Part shown: positions 25,319 to 32,804 of the stretch, piece by piece
Position numbering within the stretch: position 1 is the stretch's first letter
How the letters are laid out: every line of letters starts with the position of its first letter
Source of the DNA: Alloboseaceae bacterium BT-24-1
Lineage (GTDB): Bacteria > Pseudomonadota > Alphaproteobacteria > Rhizobiales > Beijerinckiaceae
Reading direction: 5' to 3'
DNA length: 64,000 nt
Assembly (NCBI GenBank): GCA_025846845.1
Contig: JAOYTL010000005.1
Location: 62,001 to 126,000 of the forward strand
The notes under the pieces: generated by a model
Seen by the model: only the letters and a program-made list of their open reading frames with translations
Told to the model about the DNA's origin: nothing
The model's database searches: none
Translations under genes and position numbers: made by a program

Positions 25319-25693
25319 ATGAAACCGCAGATGAAACCTGGGCAAGCACGGGCCGTTAGGTGCTACGCTACCCGCCATGCCGCAGCTTTGCTCGTATGCG
25401 TGTCTTTGGGTGCCTGCCAGAGCACCAATACTCGAACGGCCGAGCTAGCCCTGTCGAGCGTCTATTTTGCTTGTCAAGATTCGGCGGCGACTGAATATAT
25501 ACGCAGCTTAGCTACCAGCCCGGCCGTCAGTAGAGTTTCGACTTTAAGGGAAATGGCGCGGCTTGTAAGCGAAGACAAGTGCAAATCCTTCGATAAGGGC
25601 ACGCTCGTATTTGATGCCTTCTACTCAGATATCAAAAAGGACGTCATGTCATTCAGATCGACTAGAGCGGGACTTACTTATTGGACGCTCTAA
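25319..25693 (+). CDS. Small predicted lipoprotein
   Basis: 124 residues from ATG 25319, which has GGAG upstream. A basic N-terminus precedes a hydrophobic stretch and a lipobox (AALLVCVSLGACQS) with the lipidated cysteine at LGAC. The mature part of about 85 residues has one further cysteine pair (FACQDS, EDKCKS) and no domain I recognise. Its upstream region is shared with the divergent XRE regulator. The amphipathic C-terminal part contains YIRSLATSPAVSRVSTLREMARLVSEDKC-like helices. Role in the island unknown. Confidence 0.65.
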   Translation: MKPQMKPGQARAVRCYATRHAAALLVCVSLGACQSTNTRTAELALSSVYFACQDSAATEYIRSLATSPAVSRVSTLREMARLVSEDKCKSFDKGTLVFDAFYSDIKKDVMSFRSTRAGLTYWTL

Positions 25694-25715
25694 GTTTGGC
25701 ATGATTTAAATTGGC

Positions 25716-25731
25716 TTGCAGGCACCTGCAA
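25716..25731. repeat. Island palindrome copy 4 (TTGCAGGCACCTGCAA)
   Basis: A near-perfect 16-bp palindrome in front of the serine recombinase gene, 15 or 48 bases before its two possible ATG starts. It could be an operator or a recombinase site. Confidence 0.8.
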
Positions 25732-25778
25732 ACGTGTTCATTCCTATGCAACCACCGTTGCTTAGCACTGGACATGCA

Positions 25779-26537
25779 ATGCCTTCACAAAGTTTTGTCG
25801 CGTATTACAGAGTAAGCACTGCCCGCCAAGGGCGAAGCGGTCTTGGCATTGAGGCCCAACAGCACGCAGTACGCGGATATCTTAATGGCGGTCAGCGGAC
25901 GCCCATGGCTGAATTCCTTGAGATTGAAAGCGGAAAGCGCTCTGACCGACCTGAGCTAGCCGCCGCGCTCGCTACCTGTCGGCTGCATAGGGCTACGCTC
26001 ATCATCGCAAAGTTGGACCGGCTGGCTAGAAATGTCGCTTTCGTATCAGCGCTCATGGAGAGCGGTGTGGACTTCGTGGCCTGCGACTTTCCAAGTGCAA
26101 ACCGCCTGACCATTCACATTCTGGCTGCCGTCGCAGAGCACGAAGCTCATGCGATATCGGAGCGCACAAAGGCAGCGCTAGCGGCCGCCAAAGCTCGTGG
26201 CGCGCGTTTGGGAGGGCCTCGGGGCCGACTTGGCACAAAGGCCGATTGTGAGCGTGCTAGGGCGGTGCAGACGGCTTCCGCCAATCAGCGGGCATATGAC
26301 TTGGCCCCCACCATACGAGCTATCAGAGCGGATGGACATCATTCGCTTCGTGCGATCGGGTGCCAGCTAATTCTTCGAGGTATTCCAACCTCGAGAGGAG
26401 GCAGGTGGTCCAGCAGTCAGGTGAGCAATGTCCTCGCTCGCGTCGCAGCTCTAACCTCTTCCGAGGCAACAGGCGAAATTCAGTGCGCTCGCACTGAAAA
26501 AGATCGAGGACCTCCGAAATCGTACTTTATCACATAA
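25779..26537 (+). CDS. Serine recombinase (resolvase/invertase family)
   Basis: 252 residues from ATG 25779; an in-frame ATG at 25746 and a TTG at 25716 are alternatives, and none has a good ribosome binding site. The catalytic serine is S13 in AYYRVSTARQGRSGLG, and LIIAKLDRLARNVAFVSALMES is the family core. The C-terminal part ends with a recombinase-type HTH (TIRAIRADGHHSLRAIGCQLILRGIPTSRGGRWSSSQVSNVLAR). It may resolve island multimers, invert a segment or act at the nearby palindromes. Its role next to a tyrosine integrase is unclear. Confidence 0.88.
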   Translation: MPSQSFVAYYRVSTARQGRSGLGIEAQQHAVRGYLNGGQRTPMAEFLEIESGKRSDRPELAAALATCRLHRATLIIAKLDRLARNVAFVSALMESGVDFVACDFPSANRLTIHILAAVAEHEAHAISERTKAALAAAKARGARLGGPRGRLGTKADCERARAVQTASANQRAYDLAPTIRAIRADGHHSLRAIGCQLILRGIPTSRGGRWSSSQVSNVLARVAALTSSEATGEIQCARTEKDRGPPKSYFIT

Positions 26538-26568
26538 TATTATCACGTGCCCGGCAAGGCCACAGTTA

Positions 26569-27315
26569 TCAAATCAGCAGTGACGGCCCGAACCAGATTC
26601 GCCGGAAAGACTGATCCCCGAGCTTTTCGAAAAAAGGCCTCCAGAGGCGCATTTGTGCGTCCTCGATCACGCTCAAATACTCAGGAATATTCCGAAGTCT
26701 TTGCCAAATAGTCCCATCATTTTGGCTAAGGCAGAAATCAATCGCAAGTATAGGGTCGAGTGGTAGCACCGGCACACGTGGACCAGGACTTTGCATCAGC
26801 CCCTTCCATTCACCCACTATCGTGCAGGGCGCACTGGGAAGAAAGCCGGCAACGGCAAACGCATCCAAGGCGTGGCCGCCTCGCTGGAAATGGAAAAGCG
26901 GATGCGGCTCCTTCGATGGATTGGCTCGATCCTCATCTCCCGCTTTGCGAGAGGGCGCATACATGTCGGTGTCTAAACGCCAATGATCTTGAAGTTCAAA
27001 AATCGCATTGTCCGCCGCTAGCCAGCCTTCGACACGCACCTGATACTCCGCGCGCCACGGCAGGAGTTCCCCGTCCTTACATTCGAACTGAAAATCTAGA
27101 TAAGCAGCATGGATGTCACATCCGGTCGGGTGCAGACCCTGATTTCTTGGTACTGGCAAAAGAAGGGCGTCGCCACGCACCTGAAGCTTGGTAGTCCATT
27201 CATGTCGAAAACGGCCGAGGTTAGTATAGATCGAGTTGGCGGTACCCTCGGTCGCCGGCTCTTGAGAAAGCGCATCACTTAAGCGTTTTAGCTCGTCAGG
27301 CAGCGAGAAAGACAT
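26569..27315 (-). CDS. Unknown protein, last gene of the methyltransferase/kinase operon
   Basis: 248 residues, no signal peptide or membrane segment. The ATG lies 3 bases after the stop of the receiver-domain gene, so it is translationally coupled. Aromatic-rich segments (WRAEYQVRVEGWLAADNAIFELQDHWRLD, HPLFHFQRGGHALD) suggest a compact alpha/beta fold. I see no nuclease, protease or NADase motif. As the only gene of the operon with no recognisable domain it is a candidate effector or specificity partner, by position only. Confidence 0.7.
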   Translation of the reverse strand: MSFSLPDELKRLSDALSQEPATEGTANSIYTNLGRFRHEWTTKLQVRGDALLLPVPRNQGLHPTGCDIHAAYLDFQFECKDGELLPWRAEYQVRVEGWLAADNAIFELQDHWRLDTDMYAPSRKAGDEDRANPSKEPHPLFHFQRGGHALDAFAVAGFLPSAPCTIVGEWKGLMQSPGPRVPVLPLDPILAIDFCLSQNDGTIWQRLRNIPEYLSVIEDAQMRLWRPFFEKLGDQSFRRIWFGPSLLI

Positions 27316-27318
27316 CCG

Positions 27319-28404
27319 CTAGGTCCTGACGAGTGGTTGCAGGCGTCTCAAATCATCCTTGTCCAGGCGGGGATCGTCTCGATTCTGAAGAGCGACGCCC
27401 AAGGCTGCGTTAAAGGGGTCTAGCCAAGAAGGCATAGGACTTCGTGGCTTCAGTTTGGGCGCACGGGATGGATCGACCGGTATCAACTCTTGACGTTGCT
27501 CCCTAGTGAGAAGGCAATAGCGCCAAGGTCGGTTACCCATGCTACCTTTGGGCATCGTCAGCGGAACGAGGTTTCCGAACCTGCCACTGAGCAAGGCAAT
27601 GCGCTGCTCGATACTCGAGCCGGCAAGCGGAGCTTCTGCATGGAGCGTGTCCTGCCACCACTGTTCGATACCCCGCGCCCACCATCGCACAAAACAATCG
27701 CTTACAATGCCGCGGTAGGCATAATCAGCAAGTTCTTTCAGAAGAGTAGCCCACCCTGTGGATGCGGCTCGGTTAATGCCGAGGCGAAAGGCAAGAATAT
27801 CCTCGTCGATGAGCAGCCCTGGGTACACCATCATACGAACTATCGGGCTTGCCTTCAAAAAGATACGATCTCCGCTCTCGAAATCAGCTTGGAAAGACGA
27901 GCTACCCCATTGCTGCCACGTAACGTCATTCAATCCAACCAATCTCAGCAGGTTTTGATCGGCACCTTCTAATGCATCGTAAATTCCACGTACTCCCATA
28001 AGGTTGTACTGAGCCGACAGGCGGGTTCGCTCATCACTTAGCCCATCTTTTTCAATCTTGAGATCGAATACATCATCGCTACTGGGGTCTCGGCCGATAT
28101 TCTCAAGAATCTTATTACGCAGGGAAAATCGAACTATCGGAAATGAAGGTAGCGCCCGCTTCTGCTGAGCAACTCTCATATCTTGCGACATTCCCGGCCC
28201 GGTCTGTCGTTGTCCCATCTCGTTGGACAGATCGACATCCATAAGAACGCCTTGGGGCGCAAATTGACCTTTATCAAGTGCAGCGGTGGCTTCGCGCGCA
28301 CTCAGATGATCGATCTGAAGCTTTCCAGCGAGAGAAAGGCTTCTGGCAAAAGACGCAGCTTCCTCAGGACTATCGTCAATAAGTAGCCAGGACGTCATAT
28401 TCAT
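27319..28404 (-). CDS. Receiver-domain (response-regulator-like) protein with unknown C-terminal half
   Basis: 361 residues from ATG 28404, which overlaps the kinase gene's stop (ATGA). The first ~120 residues look like a receiver: acidic pair D10/D11 (WLLIDDS), phospho-acceptor candidate D56 (VLMDVDL), switch S94 (IVRFSLR) and a lysine at K116 or K119 (DLKIEKDG). The remaining ~240 residues carry no HTH, GGDEF or other known output; they are rich in tryptophan (WQQWG, RWWARGIEQWWQD). The upstream partner has a histidine-kinase-like core, so phosphotransfer between the two is expected. The output is unknown. Confidence 0.72.
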   Translation of the reverse strand: MNMTSWLLIDDSPEEAASFARSLSLAGKLQIDHLSAREATAALDKGQFAPQGVLMDVDLSNEMGQRQTGPGMSQDMRVAQQKRALPSFPIVRFSLRNKILENIGRDPSSDDVFDLKIEKDGLSDERTRLSAQYNLMGVRGIYDALEGADQNLLRLVGLNDVTWQQWGSSSFQADFESGDRIFLKASPIVRMMVYPGLLIDEDILAFRLGINRAASTGWATLLKELADYAYRGIVSDCFVRWWARGIEQWWQDTLHAEAPLAGSSIEQRIALLSGRFGNLVPLTMPKGSMGNRPWRYCLLTREQRQELIPVDPSRAPKLKPRSPMPSWLDPFNAALGVALQNRDDPRLDKDDLRRLQPLVRT

Positions 28405-30653
28405 CCCTCTTCTTCGGCTGGCAGCCGGACTTCCAGGCAAGTTGAAAAACCCTCGGGCGCATCGACGACCTCGACATCCCCACCAGCTTTAGAGATAATC
28501 TGATGGACGATCCAAAGACCAAGGTCGGTACCAGAGAATTGCTCAGCATCTCCGGCGGTCGCGGGTGCTGCGATACGCGTCGTGAAGAAAAGATCAAAAA
28601 CCTTATCGCGGTTTTCATCTGGAATACCATCGCCGGAATCGCAAAAGCGCATTACAATATGCTGTTCATTTTCACGTGCTGCTTCGACACGGATGCGTCG
28701 CAAGCCTTCAACACGGCGGAGCGCTTTCAGCGAGTTAGAAAAGAAGTTAAGGAGGATTGAGGCGATCTCCGCCGCATGCATCGGCCGCGTAAAGAGCGGA
28801 TCATAAGCCGGGGTATTTATCTCGAGGGAAATTTCGGCCTTTTCAGCAAGCCGTCTAACCCCAATTTCGAAATCTTGGACCGCTTTACTCACGCTAACCG
28901 ATGCGAGCTGTCGTACTGAACGTGCGGAGGCGAGTTCATTCAAATAGGCTGTGAGCGCATCGAGACGCGCTAGCATAGCCTTTGCGCGCTCCGCCTGATC
29001 GATAAAATCGTTATCGTCTGCATGGGCTTCGAGCGCTGCTTTGAAAACAGACTGGAAGTCCATCCGAACTGCTTCGAATGTCATGCCCGTTTCGTGGCTA
29101 AATTCTGATGTTGTTAAGCCAAGTGTAGCCAGTAGGCGCAGCAAAGCAGCTTCATCAGCGAGTTCAGCGCGCTGTTGCTCAATTAGGTCTATAGACTCTT
29201 GAATCAGATTAGCAGTGCTTCCAACCGAAGCCGAAGTGTCTTCAGTTCCATCAGCTCCCGCTCCCGTCGAACTTGATTCAGGTGCTTCGGGTGCGGCAGC
29301 ATCACCCCGGCCGTCCTTCTGCTCCTCCGCTCGTCTGCGAATTTCTTCTTCTGCTGAACGAGCTAACCGAGCGGCTTCCTTTAGCTTATCCAACGCCTCG
29401 GTCGCCTTGCGTTGAGTAGCTCCCCCGGCACTGGTCTTACGACCGCGATCCTCGTTAATCCGGTTTACGGCGGTAACAAGGACCGCCGTTGCCAATCCGG
29501 TTAGCTCCTGAAAAGCCTCGGTTTCGATAAGCCCTTCGCGAGACGTATGCTCTTCGAATTGCTTACCTTCTGGATCATTGACCTCTATCACGCCGAAAAA
29601 GTTTCGATTCGCAATTGGTGCCAGAACCATGCCCCGCTGCGAATAGATTTGATCAAGGCGTAGCCAGTCGTTTCCGGCCTCTCCATAGGGTACTACTCGG
29701 AAGCCATTGCGATAAAGACGTATTCCTCCCTCGTCGCGCAAGGTGTCTCGCACTCGCGAAAACACAAGCCCAGGGAGGAGATCAGGCAGCAAGATGAAGT
29801 AATGAGCCTTCATCGCAACTTCACGTAACACCGCATACGGAGGCGGAGCTGAGCTATCGCGATGTTGATGATTTATCCGCGCCCAACCCCGATCAGGACC
29901 AAACCGATTCTGAGAAATGCGCCACTCGGCCTTTCCTTCATGGTCTACCCGAAACTCAATCATGGCGTGCATGTGTGCCAATATTTCGGTCTGAAAATCG
30001 GCGACGAGCTCGGGATCGCTAAAGAGACCCCCATCGCGCAGGAAAGCTACCTCAAAACCAGGGTCAGCCTGCGGGCGATGCTCGATGGGAGTGACGGGAA
30101 AGGGCTGCTGAAGCGCTAAAAGCCCGCGCCAGCAACGTCGAATCTGCCCGACAGACCATTCGTCTCGCAACCGTTCGATCCGAATGATCGTGCCAGCCCT
30201 GCGTGAAGGTGTTGCGTCCAGAAGGACCGGAACTTGCTCGAGATTTCTTCCACTTTCAAATTTTTGCCAATCAACGATTAGCTCAAAACCTGGGTTGTGG
30301 TCATCGACCCATGTCTGGAGGCGAAGGAGTGCACCAAGCCTCTGCGTGGAGAAGCGGCCTATGCCTTTGCGTCCGGCTCTCTGGCGGCCGAAAATACGCG
30401 ACCTTGGCTCCTTGACCTTAAAAGTGCTTGCCAGGCGGAGGAAACCCGTGACGATTTCATCGCGGGTCATGCCCGTGCCGTCGTCTTCAATAGTCAGGGC
30501 ATCCCGCTCAAGCGTGACGGCGACATGCCGAGCGTCGGCATCATAACTGTTCTTGACAAGTTCAATTAGCGCAGTTTCTTGCCGGCCAACGAGCTCACGT
30601 CCTAGCCTGTCGATAATGCCGGCATCCGCAGAGAACTGAAGTTCCTCGCTCAT
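28401..30653 (-). CDS. Double-GHKL protein: MORC/Hsp90-like ATPase fused to a histidine-kinase-like core
   Basis: 750 residues with two separate GHKL ATPase modules. The N-terminal one has ELVKNSYDADA (N35), DDGTGM (57-62) and RKGIGRFSTQRLG (95-107), followed by an S5-like stretch with YRNGFRVVPYGEAGNDWL (314-331), as in MORC/Hsp90-like ATPases. A charged coiled coil (~410-450) and a low-complexity linker lead to an H-box-like TTSEFSHETG with H520. Then comes a HATPase_c domain with N-box LLNFFSNSLKA (634-644), DSGDGIP (672-678), FDLFFTT and GTDLGLWIV (708-716). It overlaps both neighbours by 4 bases (methyltransferase upstream, receiver downstream). It is probably an ATP-driven sensor that signals to the receiver protein. 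Confidence 0.85.
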   Translation of the reverse strand: MSEELQFSADAGIIDRLGRELVGRQETALIELVKNSYDADARHVAVTLERDALTIEDDGTGMTRDEIVTGFLRLASTFKVKEPRSRIFGRQRAGRKGIGRFSTQRLGALLRLQTWVDDHNPGFELIVDWQKFESGRNLEQVPVLLDATPSRRAGTIIRIERLRDEWSVGQIRRCWRGLLALQQPFPVTPIEHRPQADPGFEVAFLRDGGLFSDPELVADFQTEILAHMHAMIEFRVDHEGKAEWRISQNRFGPDRGWARINHQHRDSSAPPPYAVLREVAMKAHYFILLPDLLPGLVFSRVRDTLRDEGGIRLYRNGFRVVPYGEAGNDWLRLDQIYSQRGMVLAPIANRNFFGVIEVNDPEGKQFEEHTSREGLIETEAFQELTGLATAVLVTAVNRINEDRGRKTSAGGATQRKATEALDKLKEAARLARSAEEEIRRRAEEQKDGRGDAAAPEAPESSSTGAGADGTEDTSASVGSTANLIQESIDLIEQQRAELADEAALLRLLATLGLTTSEFSHETGMTFEAVRMDFQSVFKAALEAHADDNDFIDQAERAKAMLARLDALTAYLNELASARSVRQLASVSVSKAVQDFEIGVRRLAEKAEISLEINTPAYDPLFTRPMHAAEIASILLNFFSNSLKALRRVEGLRRIRVEAARENEQHIVMRFCDSGDGIPDENRDKVFDLFFTTRIAAPATAGDAEQFSGTDLGLWIVHQIISKAGGDVEVVDAPEGFSTCLEVRLPAEEEG

Positions 30654-32203
30654 GACTTGTTACCGCGCCGCAGAGTCCGCAGTTGCACAGCCTCGTGTAT
30701 CATTTCCGCGCCTGCCCTCTCCCACATGGGTCCAAAGACGGGCGGAAGCAAAAATGAATCAGCAACCTGGCGCGCCCTATCCGTATCTCCAACCCGCATT
30801 GCTCGATCAGCCTCGTCAAATGCGGACTTCGCAGACCTACCCTCGCTGCCTAAGACTGGCAAACGGCGGGCATCGGTCAACTCAAACTTCAATACACCTC
30901 CACCATATGGCCGCCCGGTTAGTTCTGCAGCGAGCTGCCCAAAACTGGAAATCATACTGAGCGCCGCGGCAAGGCGATTATTGTGATCAACTTCAGAGAA
31001 AAACCTTATCCGATGTAACGTGTTTGTGCATCGTAATCCCTGCCCGGTGAGAACAATTCGAGGGCCACGATCATTCATATAAGTGAATATCGCATCGCAT
31101 TCAGGTCCGATCTCGATTTTCCACCAAGGAGATCGCTTGTTGAGCCATACGACGGATCGACGTTTTTGTTTTGAAATTTGTGAAAGACGATTTCGAATGC
31201 CGCGCCGCAACTTCGTAATATCACGCGGTGTGAGCATCCAAATCTGCTCTCTTGTTTGAGAAAATGCCATTACTTCTTCCACCGAAACCGATATACCCTT
31301 CAAATGACGGCTTTTCGGCACGACGACGTTCAAATCTTCAACTTCTATCCCTGTTTCAACTCTCTCCGCCTCGGACATAAGGAAAATTTTGTTGAAGCCA
31401 GTCACAGCACCAATCGACAACGTGGCTAGCTCACTGAGACGCTTGGCTTTGGCCAGAGCCTGATGAAAGGACAGAGGGCTCTCGTGGTAGCCCCGGTCCA
31501 AGCGCCGATCTCCAGCAGTAGACCAGCGCGAGGCGCTGGGTAATTCGCAGGAACCCGCACCGAAGTTGCTCGCCAGCACAATCGCGCCGCGCTCGTCGGC
31601 ACGGCTCGACCAAAGCGGCTGATCGACGATCTGCCGAATTTCGACATGACTGAAGTTATCGCAAATGCGCTTCAGAGCCTCTCGCCCATATGACGTGAAA
31701 ACAGCAGCAGCTGGTACGACCGCCGCCAAACGACCACCGGGCGAAAGGAAGTCCATCGCGTGGAATAGAAAATGCACCCAGAGGCCAGCTGCTCCTTTGA
31801 TTGCAAATCGCTGCCGCAATTCCTGGCGCCGTTTCGCTGGAAGGGCATGATTGCGCGTAAACGGCGGATTTGAAATAACGCCTTGGACCGGTCCAATCGC
31901 AGAAGGGCTAACCTCCAAGAAGTCTCGGAGGAGAAGGAGATGACAGGGGGGCAGCCAATTTCGAACCCTATCGATTGCATCATCATCCACATCGCAGCCA
32001 ACTAGCCGCAAGTTGGACAAGGCCGGCAATCTCCTTTTGGCGCATGCAATCGAGGCGCGTAACAGCGCGCCGTCGCCGATACTCGGTTCGAGTACCGTCT
32101 CCCTACCGGTCTGCACAACCCATTCGGCGAGAACGTCGGCGATGGTCTGCGGGGTGTAATAGGCCCCAAGCTCCTTGGTGGTGAGACGGACTAGCGAGTT
32201 CAT
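30650..32203 (-). CDS. N6-adenine DNA methyltransferase (TaqI/Eco57I-like)
   Basis: 517 residues. The order of motifs fits a gamma-class amino-methyltransferase: AYYTP (motif X, 14-18), EPSIGDGAL (motif I, SAM binding, 39-47) and the catalytic NPPF (112-115). The C-terminal ~250 residues would be the target recognition domain. I use ATG 32203, preceded by AGAGGAA; an in-frame TTG one codon upstream is less likely. It is the first gene of a four-gene operon and its stop overlaps the next start. No restriction endonuclease domain is visible in it or in its partners. Confidence 0.88.
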   Translation of the reverse strand: MNSLVRLTTKELGAYYTPQTIADVLAEWVVQTGRETVLEPSIGDGALLRASIACAKRRLPALSNLRLVGCDVDDDAIDRVRNWLPPCHLLLLRDFLEVSPSAIGPVQGVISNPPFTRNHALPAKRRQELRQRFAIKGAAGLWVHFLFHAMDFLSPGGRLAAVVPAAAVFTSYGREALKRICDNFSHVEIRQIVDQPLWSSRADERGAIVLASNFGAGSCELPSASRWSTAGDRRLDRGYHESPLSFHQALAKAKRLSELATLSIGAVTGFNKIFLMSEAERVETGIEVEDLNVVVPKSRHLKGISVSVEEVMAFSQTREQIWMLTPRDITKLRRGIRNRLSQISKQKRRSVVWLNKRSPWWKIEIGPECDAIFTYMNDRGPRIVLTGQGLRCTNTLHRIRFFSEVDHNNRLAAALSMISSFGQLAAELTGRPYGGGVLKFELTDARRLPVLGSEGRSAKSAFDEADRAMRVGDTDRARQVADSFLLPPVFGPMWERAGAEMIHEAVQLRTLRRGNKS

Positions 32204-32804
32204 CAATTCCTCTGGTTCGCTCCGTCTTAGCGATACCAGGGTTCCGGCGCCTCAGCGATCCATTGCGGCAAAAAATCGGTCACGATACCGGAACATAAAA
32301 AACAATCATCGCCATGCTTCTTCTGCCCGCTCAGGCGAACCTCTCAATCCGAGCAGCCCACCAGTACGCAGCTCCGGAGCAGCGTCATTGGCATGCCAGC
32401 GGCTGCCTATTTCGTGCTTGCAAGTGATTTACACTAATGGCATACCGCGCAGAGCCGATAATACCTAAGTTATTGAATTTGCTAACCTTGGCGAGCTTCC
32501 CCTCAGCTCCACCAAGGCCCTCCGCTTCCGACAACCTTGCCTCCCTTTTGGTCGCTCCGCCGGTGGCACTGCCGTGAGCGGAGCAAGCGGCCGATCGCAT
32601 TGCGGCCGCGGCATCCCGCTCCCTGGACAACGGCTCCATCGGAGCGGCGGCCGACAGAGCCCGGCCGAGCGCATTCCATCCCGGCCATCAAATCTCGAAT
32701 CGGCGTCACATCCCCCCAAACGCTGGTGATTGGACATCTCGGCGCGCGGCGCGCTATCTGCGCAACCGCTATTTGATCATCGAGCGAGGGGCGGAACTTC
32801 ACGC
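32204..32804. other. Island right end and promoter region, then upstream region of the DUF2339 gene
   Basis: About 600 bases without a supportable gene. The left half (to 32497) is AT-richer, belongs to the island and should hold the promoter of the methyltransferase operon. It includes the island's right attachment site, and beyond that the GC-rich core sequence upstream of the DUF2339 gene. I saw no strong operator. Confidence 0.6.
32498..32516 (+). repeat. attR (second copy of the tRNA-Ala 3' segment)
   Basis: A 19-bp exact copy of the tRNA-Ala 3' end (TCCCCTCAGCTCCACCAAG). The base composition changes from AT-richer to GC-rich at this point. Confidence 0.9.

Noticed and set aside
24990..25693. 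Toxin-antitoxin module formed by the XRE protein and the lipoprotein
   Set aside because: The genes are divergent, the second is a lipobox-bearing exported protein, and no known toxin motif is present.
24362..25731. CRISPR array from the four palindromic repeats
   Set aside because: Spacing is irregular (36 to over 500 bases), the repeats are only 14-19 bases, and no cas genes are present.
30650..32203. Complete restriction-modification system
   Set aside because: A methyltransferase is present, but no PD-(D/E)XK, HNH or other nuclease motif was seen in any of the four operon genes.
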